This document shows, piece by piece, positions 1 through 12,491 of a DNA stretch of 64,000 bases; the stretch's first letter is position 1; each line of letters starts with the position of its first letter. The DNA lies in the NCBI RefSeq assembly GCF_003019255.1, contig NZ_CP027846.1:1860001-1924000 (forward strand), in the 5' to 3' direction. The notes beneath the pieces were generated by a model. That model did no database searches and was not told the origin of the DNA. It worked only from the letters and a program-made list of their open reading frames with translations. The translations under genes were made by a program, and so were the position numbers. The DNA comes from Staphylococcus kloosii. GTDB taxonomy: Bacteria > Bacillota > Bacilli > Staphylococcales > Staphylococcaceae.

Positions 1-11
1 GTGTAACTTTA

Positions 12-1685
12 TTATTCTTTAACCGCTGGTTGATTGTTACCAGTTTGTGCTTCGTTGATTGCTTTTTCAAGTTCTTTAGTATATAAATCTTTTTGAACTT
101 CGTTGTAGCCTAATAATTCAGCCATTACGTTGATAACTTTTTCTTTATAGTTTAATACATCTTTGATGTTGAAATAAAGTTTACCAGTACGACGAATTAA
201 GAAGTCTGTTGGTTTAAATACCATTTCATTTTGGATTGAGTAAATAAGTTCAGTATAAATATCAAGAGGTAAGCCACTGTCTTGATTTTTAGCTGTTTGT
301 GCAATTTTGAATAAATCTTCAGCATTTGAACCGTATTTAGAAGCAAAGTGACGTGCATTCTGCTCATCAATTTGGTAAGCTTTCGCATCTTCAACTTTTT
401 GTTCAATGAAGTTTTCAAAGTTTGCACTACCACCTACGTCACCACCAGAAATTTTCAATTCTTTAGTAGCACAAGGTTTGAATTTAAGTTTGTATTCTTC
501 TTTCAAGCGTTTAGCTAGTAAATCAACGATTTCTAGAGCCATGTGACGGTAACCAGTAAGTTTACCACCAGCAATAGTTAGTAAGCCTGATTTACCTTCC
601 CAAACTTCGTCTTTACGAGAAATTTCAGATGGGTCTTTACCTTCTTCTAAGATAAGTGGTCTTACACCAGCCCATGATGATTCGATATCACTGTCTGATA
701 CGTTTACATCAGGGAACATATAATTAATTGCATCAATTAAATAATCTCTATCTTCTTGAGTTGCTAATGGTGAAGTTTTGTCGTTGTCGTAGAACGTATC
801 AGTTGTACCAACATAAGCTTTACCTTCACGTGGGATAGCGAAAATCATACGTCCATCTTTTTCAGTATCAAAGTATACTGCTTGGCCTAATGGGAATTTA
901 GATTGGTCGATTACCACATGGATACCTTTTGTTAAACGTAATTGTTTATTATTACGTGCATAGTCACCGCTACGTACTTCATCTACCCATGGGCCACTTG
1001 CATTGATAACTTTTTTAGCTTTGATTGGGTAAGTTTCACCATCAAGTTGGTCTTCAACATGAATACCATTTACTTTTTCGTTGTTATCATATGTGAAATG
1101 CACAGATTTAGTATGGTTAATGATAGTTGCGCCTTTTTCTTCAGCACGTTTCATAACTTCAATTGTTAAACGCGCATCATCAGTACGGTATTCAACATAA
1201 GAACCGCCACCTTTAAGGCCGTCTTTTTTAACTAATGGTTCTTTTTCTAAAGTTTGTTTTTTGTTTAACATTGTTTTACGTTCAGCTTTTTTAACGCCTG
1301 CTAAACGATCGTACATAGTTAAACCAATAGCAGTAGTAAATTTACCCATGCTACCACCTTTATGCATTGGTAATAACATACGTTCAGGTGTTGTTACGTG
1401 TGGACCATTTTCATAAACGATTGCACGTTCACGACCAGTTTCAGCTACGACACCAACTTGTAGTTGTTTAAGGTAACGTAATCCTCCGTGAACTAATTTA
1501 GTAGAACGTGAACTTGTACCTTGGGCAAAGTCTTGCATTTCTACTAATGCCACTTTCATACCGCGGTTACTAGCATCTAAAGCAATACCAGCACCTGTGA
1601 TACCACCACCGATAATTACAACATCGTAATTATCTTCTTTTAAATTTTTCTTAATCTGTTCTCTTTTTAGTGTAGATAAACTCAT
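12..1685 (-). CDS. glpD: Aerobic glycerol-3-phosphate dehydrogenase GlpD
   Basis: FAD-dependent enzyme that oxidises sn-glycerol-3-phosphate to dihydroxyacetone phosphate and passes electrons to the membrane quinone pool. The 557-residue protein opens with a dinucleotide-binding fold (GGGITG at about 26-31, inside [12 protein letters not shown]), followed by the FAD/substrate segment [15 protein letters not shown] near residue 60. It ends with the DAO C-terminal domain, full length for the family. The ATG has a GGAGG site a few bases upstream. The gene lies downstream of glpF and glpK but has its own promoter and a leader terminator (1709-1765), the arrangement expected of a GlpP-controlled gene. 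Identification is secure from family motifs and context. Confidence 0.97.
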   Translation of the reverse strand: MSLSTLKREQIKKNLKEDNYDVVIIGGGITGAGIALDASNRGMKVALVEMQDFAQGTSSRSTKLVHGGLRYLKQLQVGVVAETGRERAIVYENGPHVTTPERMLLPMHKGGSMGKFTTAIGLTMYDRLAGVKKAERKTMLNKKQTLEKEPLVKKDGLKGGGSYVEYRTDDARLTIEVMKRAEEKGATIINHTKSVHFTYDNNEKVNGIHVEDQLDGETYPIKAKKVINASGPWVDEVRSGDYARNNKQLRLTKGIHVVIDQSKFPLGQAVYFDTEKDGRMIFAIPREGKAYVGTTDTFYDNDKTSPLATQEDRDYLIDAINYMFPDVNVSDSDIESSWAGVRPLILEEGKDPSEISRKDEVWEGKSGLLTIAGGKLTGYRHMALEIVDLLAKRLKEEYKLKFKPCATKELKISGGDVGGSANFENFIEQKVEDAKAYQIDEQNARHFASKYGSNAEDLFKIAQTAKNQDSGLPLDIYTELIYSIQNEMVFKPTDFLIRRTGKLYFNIKDVLNYKEKVINVMAELLGYNEVQKDLYTKELEKAINEAQTGNNQPAVKE

Positions 1686-1708
1686 AAACTGAGCGCCTCC
1701 TATAAATT

Positions 1709-1765
1709 AAAAAAGTAGAGACCTATCCTATACATATATTATTGTACGAACAGAGTCTCTACTTC
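1709..1765 (-). terminator. Leader terminator of glpD, probable GlpP antitermination site
   Basis: On the minus strand, AAGTAGAGAC pairs with GTCTCTACTT around a loop of about 32 bases and is followed by a T-run directly before the glpD ribosome binding site. It lies between the glpD promoter (1791-1820) and the glpD start, so it can only act on the glpD transcript itself. In Bacillus, GlpP binds such leaders when glycerol-3-phosphate is present and allows read-through. That function here is inferred from the family and from the nearby glpP. Confidence 0.8.
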
Positions 1766-1790
1766 TCATGTGTATTATTAACTTACCCAC

Positions 1791-1820
1791 ATTGTAGCAT
1801 AGTTAATTATTAAAAGTCTA
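1791..1820 (-). promoter_or_regulatory. Promoter of glpD
   Basis: Minus-strand -10 TACAAT (1791-1796) and -35 TAGACT (1815-1820) with an 18-bp spacer, between the glpK stop and the glpD leader terminator. Both boxes are close to the vegetative sigma consensus. Predicted start near 1784. Confidence 0.6.
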
Positions 1821-1827
1821 ATTATAT

Positions 1828-3336
<1,509 letters not shown>

Positions 3337-3484
3337 CTAACTCCCTTTCTCAATATCATCTCTTATACGTTCAATAACCATTTTAAAGTTAAATAAATCA
3401 TTATTAAAGATTTTTGCTATAAATTCTTTTTTTCATAATTAAATTAATATTATCCCATTTACTGTAACATGCGCTTTGACTTAA

Positions 3485-4303
3485 TTAATAAATAGATTCA
3501 ACATCTTTTTGTTTATTGCTTTTGTTCAATACTAAACCTAATACTAATGCAACGATAACTACGATAAGACCAATCACTGATCCAGCATCAAAGTCACCTT
3601 TGTAGAATAATCTATAAACTACTGCACCAAGCATACCGCCTGCGATCGGTCCTAAAACTGGAACGATTGCGTATCCCCAATTTGATTTCCCTTTACCAGC
3701 GATTGGGAAAATAGCATGTGCAATACGAGGACCAAGGTCACGTGCAGGGTTAATAGCATATCCTGTTGGACCACCTAAACTTAAACCAATTGCAATGATT
3801 AAACCACCAACAATTAGTGGGTTTAGACCGTCAGCAATTTTGTTAGTACCGATATATAATAATCCTAAAGTAAGAATCATAGTACCAATAATCTCACTGA
3901 TAAAGTTTGCAAAGTAGTTTTTAATTGCAGGTGCGGTAGAGAAAACACCTAACTTCGCATCTTGATCTTCTGTAGCTTTCCAATGTGGTAAATACATTAA
4001 CCATACAAGCATACCACCAAAAATACCGCCTAACATTTGGCAAATTATGTAACCTGGAACCATACCCCAAGCAAGTTGTCCATCCATTGCCATTGCTAAA
4101 GTTACTGCTGGATTCAAGTGTGCACCTGAAATATCGCCTACTGCATAGGCACCCATTGATACTGCAAGTCCCCAACCTACTGCGATAACTATCCAGTCAG
4201 CTCCAAAGCCGCCTGTTTTTTTCAAATTGACGTTGGCACAAACGCCACCACCAAATAATACTAAAATTGCTGTTCCCAAAAATTCAGCAAAATATACACT
4301 CAT
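3485..4303 (-). CDS. glpF: Glycerol uptake facilitator GlpF (aquaglyceroporin)
   Basis: Membrane channel for facilitated glycerol diffusion, major intrinsic protein family. The 272-residue protein has six hydrophobic segments and both NPA boxes (64-66 and 185-187). The second box is followed by RDLGPR; the Asp after the Arg is characteristic of glycerol-conducting rather than water-only channels. The C-terminal tail is short and charged. It is first in the glpF-glpK unit, behind a promoter with a cre-like site and a leader terminator, so control by both catabolite repression and GlpP antitermination is expected. Confidence 0.95.
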   Translation of the reverse strand: MSVYFAEFLGTAILVLFGGGVCANVNLKKTGGFGADWIVIAVGWGLAVSMGAYAVGDISGAHLNPAVTLAMAMDGQLAWGMVPGYIICQMLGGIFGGMLVWLMYLPHWKATEDQDAKLGVFSTAPAIKNYFANFISEIIGTMILTLGLLYIGTNKIADGLNPLIVGGLIIAIGLSLGGPTGYAINPARDLGPRIAHAIFPIAGKGKSNWGYAIVPVLGPIAGGMLGAVVYRLFYKGDFDAGSVIGLIVVIVALVLGLVLNKSNKQKDVESIY

Positions 4304-4316
4304 AGAGATTCCTCCT

Positions 4317-4389
4317 AAAAAAAGACAAAGAGACTTCTACAAATTAAAGCCAGTTGAACCACCGGTTTTCTCACTTGTAGAAATCTCTC
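4317..4389 (-). terminator. Leader terminator of glpF, probable GlpP antitermination site
   Basis: On the minus strand GAGATTTCTACAA pairs with TTGTAGAAGTCTC (one interruption) around a loop of about 30 bases, and a run of seven T residues follows immediately before the glpF ribosome binding site. It sits just downstream of the glpF promoter. Together with the equivalent glpD element and the adjacent glpP gene, this is best read as a GlpP-responsive antitermination leader. Confidence 0.85.
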
Positions 4390-4417
4390 ATCTCTGTTCT
4401 AATATTAACTTGATTTA

Positions 4418-4447
4418 ATCTTACACTTATATTGTAAGCGTTGTCAA
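4418..4447 (-). promoter_or_regulatory. Promoter of glpF
   Basis: Minus-strand -35 TTGACA (4442-4447, perfect consensus) and -10 TAAGAT (4418-4423) with an 18-bp spacer. Predicted start near 4411, about 20 bases before the leader terminator stem. Confidence 0.8.
4432..4447. promoter_or_regulatory. cre-like catabolite-repression site overlapping the glpF -35 box
   Basis: The plus-strand sequence TTGTAAGCGTTGTCAA fits the CcpA consensus WTGNAARCGNWWNCAW at 15 of 16 positions and covers the -35 hexamer. CcpA-HPr-Ser-P binding here would block glpF transcription when preferred sugars are present. CcpA control of glycerol genes is well known in Firmicutes; binding here is inferred. Confidence 0.75.
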
Positions 4448-4580
4448 CAAATTCGTAAAAATTTTGTCACATTTATTTTTTAAATATGCAATTATTCATG
4501 TTATAAATTTTTTATTTTACACGTAAATACTGTGATATATCATATGTTAGCGATAATTAAATTATTTAAGATTACACATG

Positions 4581-4613
4581 CAAAAGACCGTTAAAGTAAT
4601 TACTTTAACGGTC
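4581..4613 (-). terminator. Terminator after glpP
   Basis: Perfect 12-bp inverted repeat GACCGTTAAAGT / ACTTTAACGGTC with a 4-base loop, followed on the minus strand by TTTTG. It lies eight bases past the glpP stop and should end the mutS-mutL-glpP transcript. Confidence 0.85.
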
Positions 4614-4620
4614 AGATATT

Positions 4621-5154
4621 TTACCATAAGCTACGATCGCTCGAAGTGATATATTTTGCACCAGAATTTATTGCCTGTTTTACTTCATCTTGTTCTTTAA
4701 TTAAACCACCAGCTATTACCTTAGCATTTGTTTCATCTCCAATAACCTTTATGGCTTTACTAGCTATGCCAGGTAATACTTCGACAAAATCAGGTTCTAC
4801 TCGGTTGATCAACTCAATACTACGGGTTAGTGCATGGCTATCAATAACAAATACTCTTAGTATTGACGTCGTATTCAACGCCTTAGCTTTTTTAATTACT
4901 TTTGTTTTAGTAGAAACAATACCTTTAGGTTTATAATTTTGAATAATATATTCACATGCAAATTCATCATGACTCATCCCTTTAATTAAATCAATATGGA
5001 TATATGTCTCTAAATTATTTTTGTCTAGTAGCTCCATTATGCTTTTTAAATGTCCGATATGTGTATCTAACAGTACACATTCTTTATAATCCGTGTTAAT
5101 TAGCTTTTCTAAATCCTTCATTGTTCTAATTGCAGGTAAAATATGTTGTTGCAT
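4621..5154 (-). CDS. glpP: Glycerol-3-phosphate-responsive antiterminator GlpP
   Basis: RNA-binding regulator of glycerol catabolism. With glycerol-3-phosphate bound it lets polymerase read through leader terminators. The 177-residue length and the sequence pattern (ILPAIRTMKDLEKL at the start, HIDLIKGMSHDEFA in the middle, PDFVEVLPGI and KVIAGGLI later) match the GlpP family, whose fold is a TIM-barrel-like single domain. The ATG follows a GGGGG-type site. It lies 12 bases after mutL and looks like the last gene of a mutS-mutL-glpP unit. Its likely targets, the glpF and glpD leaders, are both in this window. Confidence 0.95.
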   Translation of the reverse strand: MQQHILPAIRTMKDLEKLINTDYKECVLLDTHIGHLKSIMELLDKNNLETYIHIDLIKGMSHDEFACEYIIQNYKPKGIVSTKTKVIKKAKALNTTSILRVFVIDSHALTRSIELINRVEPDFVEVLPGIASKAIKVIGDETNAKVIAGGLIKEQDEVKQAINSGAKYITSSDRSLW

Positions 5155-5166
5155 TGGTTATGCCCC

Positions 5167-7080
5167 CTACATTATTCGTTTGAATAGTCTTTCTAATTCA
5201 TAATTACTAAAATTAATTATAATTGGTCTGCCATGAGGACAAGTGAATGGATCTTCAGTTTCTCTTAACTGATCTACTAAATCGGCCATTTCATTATTTT
5301 TTAAATAGTGATTGGCTTTAATTGATTTTTTGCAACTCATCATAATTGCCGCTTCTTCGCGAATTTTACTAATGTTAACTTTTTTATGTTCTAATACGTA
5401 TTCAATCATGTTTTTAATAATGTCTTCGGCTTCGACTTTAGGAAACCAAACGGGATAACTATCAACAATATAATCATGACCACCAAATGGTTCTAATTTC
5501 ACACCTACTTTAGCTAATTCATCTTTATATTGTTCGATAATCATCAGTTCATCTTTTGAAAAATGAAAAGTTAAAGGTATTAATAGATTTTGTACTTCAT
5601 TAGAAACGTCGCCTATCTTATCTCTAAAATATTCATATTTAATTCGTTCTTGTGCTGCGTGTTGGTCTATCATAAACATACCATTCTCGTTTTGAGCGAT
5701 AATATAAGTACCATGAACTTGACCTACAACTTCCATGTAAGGTACACGTCTGGATGGAGAACTCGTTACTTTATCTTTAACTTCATCCTCATCATTAAGC
5801 GTATCATCCATCGTATCATTAGTTTCAACATCTGCTAAAACTTCTCTTTGCTGTGCTCTATAACTATCTACGTCTTCTTTTATATTATCAGTTGATGTAT
5901 GCGTCGTTTGAATGTCATTCTGTTCTTTTGGCTGCTTAGTTTCTTCCACACTATCATATGACTGTGTAGGTTGTTCAGATTGTGTCTGTTGCGTATCTTT
6001 ACGTTGTTGATCAAATTGAATTTTTTGTTGTTCAAATTGTTCTAAAACTTTATTCTTTTTATTGATTTTATCAATATCATTATGCGGAATTAATATTTTA
6101 TCTTTAAATGCGTGTTGAATCTTTTCAACTATAAGTTTATATAATTGTTCTTCTTTAGATAATCGTACTTCTAGTTTAGTTGGATGCACATTCACATCTA
6201 CTAATATAGGGTCCATCGTAATATTAATATAACAAATAGGATAACGACCTATTGTTAATAATGTATGATAACCTTCTAAGATTGCCTTATCCAATATAAA
6301 GTTTTTAATATAACGACCATTGATAAAAATAGAAATATAGTGTTTATTACTTCGTGAATGTTCTGGTTTCGCAACAAAACCTTCTAAATGATAGTCACTT
6401 GTATCACCAGCTATATGCACTAAATCTTTGGCCACTTTCATACCATATATTTCGGCCATGACTTCATTTGTTCTACCAGAACCATTTGTATGAATAATCG
6501 TCTTACCATCAGCTACTAATGAAATACGAATATCTGGATGACTCATGGCCATCCTGTTAATAATATCGGTAATTTTACCCAATTCTGTATATAAACTTTT
6601 TATATATTTTAATCTCGCAGGAGTATTATAAAATAGTGATTCGACTCTTATGTCCGTGCCTCGTTTAGCTTTTGCAGGCTTTTTATTTAAAATAGCACCA
6701 TTTTCGGCATAGATTTCATGTCCTTCTTCATTATCGGTACACGTCTTCAAAGTCACCTTTGCTACAGATGAGATACTTGCTAATGCTTCACCACGGAAAC
6801 CTAACGTTCTAATATGGAATAAGTCGTCATCATCATCTAATTTACTCGTTGCATGACGATGAAATACTAAATCTAAATCATCTTCACTTATCCCAGTACC
6901 ATTATCTACAACTCTAATAGAAGCTACACCTGATTCTTCTACTTCTATATTAATTTCGGTTGCTTGTGCATCGATAGCATTTTCTAATAATTCTTTTACT
7001 ACTGAGCCGGGTCTTTCTACCACTTCACCCGCTGCAATTTTATTTGCTAGTGAGGTTTGTAATTCTTTAATTTTACCCAC
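5167..7080 (-). CDS. mutL: DNA mismatch repair protein MutL
   Basis: Mismatch-repair coordinator and strand-nicking endonuclease of the Gram-positive type. The 637-residue protein has an N-terminal GHKL ATPase (ENAIDA near 33-38, DNGTGI at 59-64, [12 protein letters not shown] near 93-104), then a long Gln/Thr/Glu/Asp-rich linker (roughly 345-430), and a C-terminal dimerisation and endonuclease domain. [12 protein letters not shown] at 472-483 is the metal-binding motif found in bacteria that lack MutH, with [10 protein letters not shown] and CPHGRP further on. GTG start preceded by GAGGTGA. It lies 12 bases downstream of mutS and 12 upstream of glpP. Confidence 0.97.
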   Translation of the reverse strand: MGKIKELQTSLANKIAAGEVVERPGSVVKELLENAIDAQATEINIEVEESGVASIRVVDNGTGISEDDLDLVFHRHATSKLDDDDDLFHIRTLGFRGEALASISSVAKVTLKTCTDNEEGHEIYAENGAILNKKPAKAKRGTDIRVESLFYNTPARLKYIKSLYTELGKITDIINRMAMSHPDIRISLVADGKTIIHTNGSGRTNEVMAEIYGMKVAKDLVHIAGDTSDYHLEGFVAKPEHSRSNKHYISIFINGRYIKNFILDKAILEGYHTLLTIGRYPICYINITMDPILVDVNVHPTKLEVRLSKEEQLYKLIVEKIQHAFKDKILIPHNDIDKINKKNKVLEQFEQQKIQFDQQRKDTQQTQSEQPTQSYDSVEETKQPKEQNDIQTTHTSTDNIKEDVDSYRAQQREVLADVETNDTMDDTLNDEDEVKDKVTSSPSRRVPYMEVVGQVHGTYIIAQNENGMFMIDQHAAQERIKYEYFRDKIGDVSNEVQNLLIPLTFHFSKDELMIIEQYKDELAKVGVKLEPFGGHDYIVDSYPVWFPKVEAEDIIKNMIEYVLEHKKVNISKIREEAAIMMSCKKSIKANHYLKNNEMADLVDQLRETEDPFTCPHGRPIIINFSNYELERLFKRIM

Positions 7081-7092
7081 TAAAGCTCACCT

Positions 7093-9690
7093 CTATTTCA
7101 ATTGATTTTGTAATTCACTTAATTTAACCAATGCTTCAATAGGTGTCATATTTGATAAATTCATATTTTTAATGGCTAATTCCGTTTCGCTTTCTGCCGG
7201 TTGTTGTTCAAACAAGTCAAAGGCAGCTTGTTCAAATTGATTGCTATTAGAATCCACTTCTTTTTGCTCATCAACTTGCATGTCACCTTCATCTTGTGGT
7301 GCCTGTTTAGCAACCGATTGACCAGCATTATGTTGTTCAAATTGTTCTAGTATAATTTGTGCTCTGTCTATTACTTCTTCAGGTAAATGTGCTAATTTCG
7401 CTACTTGAATACCATAACTATCATCCACTGCACCATCTTTTACCTTATGCAAGAAGATTAGTTCACCTTTATATTCATTTGCAGCCACATGAACGTTTTT
7501 CAAACTTGGTAGTGTTTGATCTAAAGTCGTCAATTCATGATAGTGCGTAGAGAATAACGTTTTGGCTTTTGATGTATGGGCTACATACTCAATCATAGAC
7601 TGAGCTAATGCCAAGCCATCATAAGTAGAAGTACCACGACCGATTTCATCAAAAATAATTAAGCTATGTTCAGTCGCGTTAGCCAATGCTTTTTGCGCTT
7701 CTAACATCTCTACCATAAAAGTACTTTTACCAGACACTAGGTCATCGGCTGCACCAATACGTGTAAAAATTTGGTCGAATATCGGTACCACGGCTGAACT
7801 ACATGGTACATAAGCGCCCATTTGAGCCATAATACTTATTATCGCTACTTGACGCATATAAGTAGATTTACCTGACATATTTGGTCCAGTAATAAGATAA
7901 ATAAATGTGTCTTGGTTAAGTTTACAGTCATTAGGCACATAGTCATTGTGATCCATCACTCGTTCTACGACTGGATGACGAGAATCTTGTAATTGCAATG
8001 TTTTATCTTGACTGAAAGTTGGTCTAACATAATTATACTTTTGCGCAATTTCCGCAAAACTTTGAAGACAATCAAGTTCCGAAATAATTTTAGCTTGTTG
8101 TTGTAGTCTTTCAGTATAAGCCTTAATATGTTCACGTAATTCACTGAATAATTGGTACTCTAACTCAATAGCTTTATCTTCCGCACCAAGAATAATATCT
8201 TCTTTTTCTTTTAACTCATCTGTAATAAAACGTTCTGCATTTGATAATGTTTGCTTACGGTTATATCCAAATTGGCTTGGATCGAACCCTTGTAAATTCG
8301 CTCTAGTAATTTCAATAAAATAACCAAAGACTTTGTTGAAACTAATTTTTAGTGATTTTATGCCGGTACGTTCCCGTTCTTTACTTTGTAATTCAGCTAA
8401 CCAAGACTTACCATTTTGTGACGCTTCTAAATATTCATCAAGTTGTTTATTAAATCCTTTTTTAAATAAACCACCATCTTTAACGGAAATTGGTGGTTCT
8501 TCCACTATACTATTCTCTAATACAGTCAATAAATCATCCAACGGTTCTAATGCTTCAAAATGAGCAGGCATTTTGTCATCAAAATCGTTAAGTAAAGCTT
8601 TAATATTAGGAATTTCCATTATAGAATGTTTGAGTTGGATTAAATCTCGTGCATTAACATTACCGTAACTAACACGTCCTACTAGACGTTCAATATCATA
8701 TACTTGGTTTAAATATCCACGTAACGTATCTCGTTCAATAAAATGCGCAATAAATTGTTCCACAGTATCTAAACGTGCATCTATTTGCTGTTGATGAATT
8801 AATGGACGATCAATCCATTGCTTTAATCTTCGCGCGCCCATTGGCGTTTTCGTTTCATCCATTAACCATAGTAACGTGCCCTTTTTTGATTTTAATCTAA
8901 TACTTTCGGTTAATTCTAAATTACGCTTAGCGTAAAAATCCATTTTCATAAAGTCGACCGCTTCATATTTTGCAACGGATTCTATATGAGACAAATCTCT
9001 TTTTTGCGTATGATGTATATAATCTAATAATAATTGTGTCGCAGTGTACATCGTTTCATCTTCTAACTGATTGACGCCATATTTCATATCCGAAATTGTT
9101 TCCGACACAGTTATTGTTTCGGTAGTTAAATTGATTTGTCTTTGTAATTGATCAGGTATTGGCTTATGAACGACAATCTCATTAGGATTAATCGTTGTAA
9201 TTTCATTAATTAAAGTCGCTTCATCATCAAAATGCGTAGCTTTTAATTCACCGGTAGAAACGTCACAATAACTTAGTGCATAACAATCGTTATTATGAAC
9301 AAAACTTAAAATATAATTGTTTTGCGTATCGTCTACGCCACCGTGTTCCATTACTGTACCTGGCGTTACGATTCTTACGACTTCTCGTTTCACCATACTT
9401 TTTGTTAATTTAGCATCTTCCATTTGCTCGCATATAGCAACTTTATAACCATTATTTATCAGTGTTTCGATATAACTATCTGCTGAATGGTATGGTACAC
9501 CACACATTGGTATCGGATTTTCTTTCTTGGCATCTCTTTTTGTTAACGTAATTTCTAATACTCTTGATGCTTCTTTTGCATCTTCAAAAAACATTTCATA
9601 AAAGTCGCCTAGTCTAAAAAATAATAAACAGTCCTGATATTGTGCTTTAATTTTTAAATATTGTTGCATCATTGGAGTTTCATTTGCCAT
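7093..9690 (-). CDS. mutS: DNA mismatch repair protein MutS
   Basis: Mismatch-recognition ATPase. At 865 residues it is full length. The mispair-binding F-Y-E motif is in GDFYEMF near residues 28-34. The connector, core and clamp domains follow, then the ABC-type ATPase with Walker [10 protein letters not shown] at 602-610 and the [12 protein letters not shown]alker B region. Residues about 790-840 are a variable acidic, Gln-rich linker before the terminal [18 protein letters not shown] helix used for tetramerisation and MutL contact. The start ATG has only a modest AGAG site nearby. First gene of the mutS-mutL-glpP unit. Confidence 0.97.
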   Translation of the reverse strand: MANETPMMQQYLKIKAQYQDCLLFFRLGDFYEMFFEDAKEASRVLEITLTKRDAKKENPIPMCGVPYHSADSYIETLINNGYKVAICEQMEDAKLTKSMVKREVVRIVTPGTVMEHGGVDDTQNNYILSFVHNNDCYALSYCDVSTGELKATHFDDEATLINEITTINPNEIVVHKPIPDQLQRQINLTTETITVSETISDMKYGVNQLEDETMYTATQLLLDYIHHTQKRDLSHIESVAKYEAVDFMKMDFYAKRNLELTESIRLKSKKGTLLWLMDETKTPMGARRLKQWIDRPLIHQQQIDARLDTVEQFIAHFIERDTLRGYLNQVYDIERLVGRVSYGNVNARDLIQLKHSIMEIPNIKALLNDFDDKMPAHFEALEPLDDLLTVLENSIVEEPPISVKDGGLFKKGFNKQLDEYLEASQNGKSWLAELQSKERERTGIKSLKISFNKVFGYFIEITRANLQGFDPSQFGYNRKQTLSNAERFITDELKEKEDIILGAEDKAIELEYQLFSELREHIKAYTERLQQQAKIISELDCLQSFAEIAQKYNYVRPTFSQDKTLQLQDSRHPVVERVMDHNDYVPNDCKLNQDTFIYLITGPNMSGKSTYMRQVAIISIMAQMGAYVPCSSAVVPIFDQIFTRIGAADDLVSGKSTFMVEMLEAQKALANATEHSLIIFDEIGRGTSTYDGLALAQSMIEYVAHTSKAKTLFSTHYHELTTLDQTLPSLKNVHVAANEYKGELIFLHKVKDGAVDDSYGIQVAKLAHLPEEVIDRAQIILEQFEQHNAGQSVAKQAPQDEGDMQVDEQKEVDSNSNQFEQAAFDLFEQQPAESETELAIKNMNLSNMTPIEALVKLSELQNQLK

Positions 9691-9856
9691 CTCTATAGTT
9701 CACAATCCTTTTTCTTCTATATGTAATAGAATAATATTGATACAGTTTATGTATATATGACATTTTTATTATTCTCTATATATTTAACTCTTAAATTTTA
9801 ACATAAAAATATCTTGAAACCTATTTATGATAATTTATAATACACCATAATATAAG

Positions 9857-9940
9857 TAAAAAACACGAGACTTTTAATTAACTTTTCCATAACCTAAACA
9901 ATCTTAGGAAACTCAAAATTAAATGTTAAAATCTCGTGTC
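9857..9940 (-). terminator. Terminator after thiW
   Basis: On the minus strand ACACGAGATTTTAA pairs with TTAATTAAAAGTCTCGTGT, with a large loop that contains a smaller hairpin (TCCTAAGATTGTTTAGG). A run of six T residues follows. It ends the miaB-ricA-thiW transcript ahead of mutS. Confidence 0.8.
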
Positions 9941-9949
9941 GTCTAATAT

Positions 9950-10441
9950 TTATGATAAGAATTTTTTTAATAATCCTTTACGTTTTAAAATCATTAAGAT
10001 GATGTAGCTTATAACGGAACCGATAACACTTGAAACTATAAAAGCTAACATTAAAGGTTTAACTACAAAGTTATCTAACCCAATAATCCAAGCCACTGGT
10101 ATACACATTAAGCTACCAATAATACCTGTACCAATAACTTCTCCAACCGCAGCCATAAAAATATGCTTACGATAATAGTAAAATCCACTTGCAAGTAACA
10201 CACCGATTATACTTCCAGGAAAGGCAAAGGCGCTACCTGTACCAAAAATTAATCGTAACACCGATGAAATAATAGCTTGTGCCAGTCCGAACCAAGGCCC
10301 AACAAAAACGGCACATAATACATTGATTAAATGCTGAACTGGAGCAGCTTTAATTGGTCCTAATGGTATAACTACGATACTACTTAACACAACATTTATA
10401 GCTATAAACATCGCTGTTAATGTTAATTTTTTTGTGTTCAA
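9950..10441 (-). CDS. thiW: ThiW-type ECF transporter substrate-binding (S) component
   Basis: Small integral membrane protein of 163 residues with about five hydrophobic segments. The N-terminal pattern PLGPIKAAPVQHLINVL, then GPWFGLAQA and FGTGSAFAFPGSIIG, is that of ThiW. ThiW is the S component predicted to capture a thiazole precursor of thiamine and to work with a shared EcfA/A'/T module encoded elsewhere. The start is a TTG preceded by GAAGGGTGA. It lies 34 bases past ricA and is probably its co-transcript. I see no TPP riboswitch in front of it, which is unusual for thiW. The family is secure; the exact substrate is inferred. Confidence 0.85.
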   Translation of the reverse strand: MNTKKLTLTAMFIAINVVLSSIVVIPLGPIKAAPVQHLINVLCAVFVGPWFGLAQAIISSVLRLIFGTGSAFAFPGSIIGVLLASGFYYYRKHIFMAAVGEVIGTGIIGSLMCIPVAWIIGLDNFVVKPLMLAFIVSSVIGSVISYIILMILKRKGLLKKFLS

Positions 10442-10475
10442 CTTAGCTTCACCCTTCCCTCTTACGATTCACAAT

Positions 10476-10841
10476 TTATTTATTGTCGTCATTTTCATGC
10501 AATCGATTCAATTGATCAGCCATTGTACTAATCATCATTTGCAATAAATCATTGGCTTCATATTGTAATGCTCTAAATTCTTCAACGATGGGCAGTGCAT
10601 TGATATCTTGCTCAATCCCACTTATTTTACCTTCTGATTGTTTCAAAGCTTCAGTTTTGCCGTAATTTTGCAGATTAACCGATTGTTTTTGATTACGTTT
10701 TAACTCTTTCATACGTGCTTCAATATTAACATTGTTATGAATTTGTTGTTCTACATCATGATAATCACGTACCGTATCAAGTGATTGAATTTTTGCTACA
10801 ATGTCATCTGCTTCAGCTAAAATATCTTCTTTACTATACAC
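10476..10841 (-). CDS. ricA: RicA/YmcA family RNA-processing regulator
   Basis: A 121-residue all-helical protein of the YlbF/YmcA family (the com_ylbF domain). In Bacillus, RicA forms the Y-complex with RicF and RicT, which stimulates RNase Y maturation of operon mRNAs and affects competence and biofilm formation. The sequence is strongly helical and charged, with no membrane segment. The GTG start overlaps the miaB stop by one base (TAGTG), with GGTGA upstream, so translation is coupled to miaB. Its presumed partner enzyme RNase Y is encoded at 17704-19263. Confidence 0.85.
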   Translation of the reverse strand: MYSKEDILAEADDIVAKIQSLDTVRDYHDVEQQIHNNVNIEARMKELKRNQKQSVNLQNYGKTEALKQSEGKISGIEQDINALPIVEEFRALQYEANDLLQMMISTMADQLNRLHENDDNK

Positions 10842-12397
10842 TAATGGGTCACCACAGCTTTATTAGTTTCTTCAATAAAAGTACCATTTAATGAATATTG
10901 TTTTGCTTCGTCTATTTTTACTTTTACAATTTTACCAATCATAGACTTAGGTGCTTTAAAGTTTACTAGTTTATTCTTTTCAGTATAACCAGATAATACA
11001 GTATCATCTTTTTTACTTGTTCCTTCACAAAGAACATTTACTGTAGCACCTTCATATTGGCTCATTGCTTTTTCTGAATAATAACCGACTTTTTTATTTA
11101 ATATTTGTAAACGTTCTTTTTTGACGTCTTGCGGCACGTTGTCTTTCATTTTAGCAGCTGGAGTGCCGTCACGTTGTGAATAAATATAAGTATATGCATG
11201 TTCAAACTCAACTTCATCATACAACGATAACGTTTCTTCAAATTGTTCTGCCGTTTCATTCGGATAACCAACAATAATATCCGTCGTTAACGCTACGTTA
11301 GGAATAGCTTCTTTAATGCTATTAACTAATGCTAAATAACTTTCGCGTGTATATTTACGTCCCATAATTTTTAATACTTGGTTATTACCTGACTGTACTG
11401 GTAAATGTATATGAGGGACAATATTGCCACCATTCGCAATCACATCGATCATTCTATCAGTGAAATCCCATGGATGACTTGTTGTAAATCTTACACGAGG
11501 AATATCAATTTTTGAAATATCTTCTAATAAATCACCTAAACCGTAGTCAAGCCCGTCGATATCTTTACCGTAGGAATTTACGTTTTGTCCTAGTAAAGTG
11601 ATTTCCTGATAACCTTGACGTGCCAAGTCTCTCACTTCATCGATAATATCTTCTGGTCGTCTACTACGTTCCTTACCTCTTGTAAACGGCACGATACAGT
11701 ATGTACAGAATTTATCGCAACCATACATAATATTAACCCACGCTTTAATATTACCAGCTCTTACTTTAGGTAAGTTTTCAATGACATCGCCCTCTTTAGA
11801 CCACACTTCGACAACCATTGCTTTTGCTAAATACGCTTCTTCTAATATTTGAGGTAAACGATGTATATTATGAGTACCAAAAATCATATCAACGTTTTGA
11901 TAAGATTTTAAAATTTTGTTAACTACTGATTCTTCTTGTGACATACAACCACAAACACCAATTAGCGTTTCAGGACGTTCTTTCTTAAGATGTTTTAAAT
12001 TTCCTATTTCACTGAACACTTTATTTTCGGCATTTTCTCTTATTGCACAAGTATTAATTAAAATAACATCAGCTGTATTAATATCGTCAGTGGCTTCAAA
12101 TCCTAATGCAGATAATATGCCCCCCATAACTTCTGTATCATGTGCATTCATTTGGCAGCCATATGTTTTAATTAGGAAAGTTTTCCCTTTCCCCATATTG
12201 CGATATTTTTCTTCTATTTGAAAATCATCATTGTATTTAATTGTTTCTTTACCGCGTTTTTTTGCTTCTTTTAAACTTGGTGGCTGATAAACGTGTTCGA
12301 AATACTTACTGTAATCTTTTGTTTCTTTCTTAGCAGCTTTTTTATCACGTTCATCTAATATGTTAATTGAAGTATGCTTTCTCTGCTCTTCATTCAC
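10841..12397 (-). CDS. miaB: tRNA-2-methylthio-N6-dimethylallyladenosine synthase MiaB
   Basis: Radical-SAM methylthiotransferase that modifies i6A37 of tRNAs reading UNN codons. The 518-residue protein has an N-terminal extension of about 65 residues, then the UPF0004 domain with TYGCQMN (Cys81), the radical-SAM cluster motif CDKFCTYC (Cys227, Cys231, Cys234), and a C-terminal TRAM domain. Length and three-domain order match MiaB rather than MtaB or RimO. It is expressed from a promoter at 12492-12520, behind a 5' UTR with a long hairpin (12422-12465), and is coupled to ricA. Confidence 0.96.
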   Translation of the reverse strand: MNEEQRKHTSINILDERDKKAAKKETKDYSKYFEHVYQPPSLKEAKKRGKETIKYNDDFQIEEKYRNMGKGKTFLIKTYGCQMNAHDTEVMGGILSALGFEATDDINTADVILINTCAIRENAENKVFSEIGNLKHLKKERPETLIGVCGCMSQEESVVNKILKSYQNVDMIFGTHNIHRLPQILEEAYLAKAMVVEVWSKEGDVIENLPKVRAGNIKAWVNIMYGCDKFCTYCIVPFTRGKERSRRPEDIIDEVRDLARQGYQEITLLGQNVNSYGKDIDGLDYGLGDLLEDISKIDIPRVRFTTSHPWDFTDRMIDVIANGGNIVPHIHLPVQSGNNQVLKIMGRKYTRESYLALVNSIKEAIPNVALTTDIIVGYPNETAEQFEETLSLYDEVEFEHAYTYIYSQRDGTPAAKMKDNVPQDVKKERLQILNKKVGYYSEKAMSQYEGATVNVLCEGTSKKDDTVLSGYTEKNKLVNFKAPKSMIGKIVKVKIDEAKQYSLNGTFIEETNKAVVTH

Positions 12398-12421
12398 TTT
12401 ACAAAACCCTTTCTATGTCAA

Positions 12422-12465
12422 AGCACGAACAACACTTCTCTGTGAAGCGTTGCTTATGGCGTGCT
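12422..12465 (-). promoter_or_regulatory. Long hairpin in the miaB 5' UTR
   Basis: On the minus strand AGCACG pairs with CGTGCT, and inside it GCAACGCTTC pairs with GAAGTGTTGT (wobble allowed) around ACAGA. It lies between the miaB promoter and start codon, and only three T residues follow, so it is not a classical terminator. It may stabilise the transcript, be a processing site, or regulate translation. The structure is seen in the sequence; the role is unknown. Confidence 0.55.
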
Positions 12466-12491
12466 AGTTATATGCCGTAAACCATTATTTT

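Larger units (their letters stand above)
4304..4620. other. Intergenic control region between glpP and glpF
   Basis: About 317 bases without a gene. In transcription order it holds the glpP terminator (4581-4613), an AT-rich stretch with nothing recognisable (4448-4580), the cre-like site and glpF promoter (4418-4447), and the glpF leader terminator (4317-4389). Confidence 0.7.
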
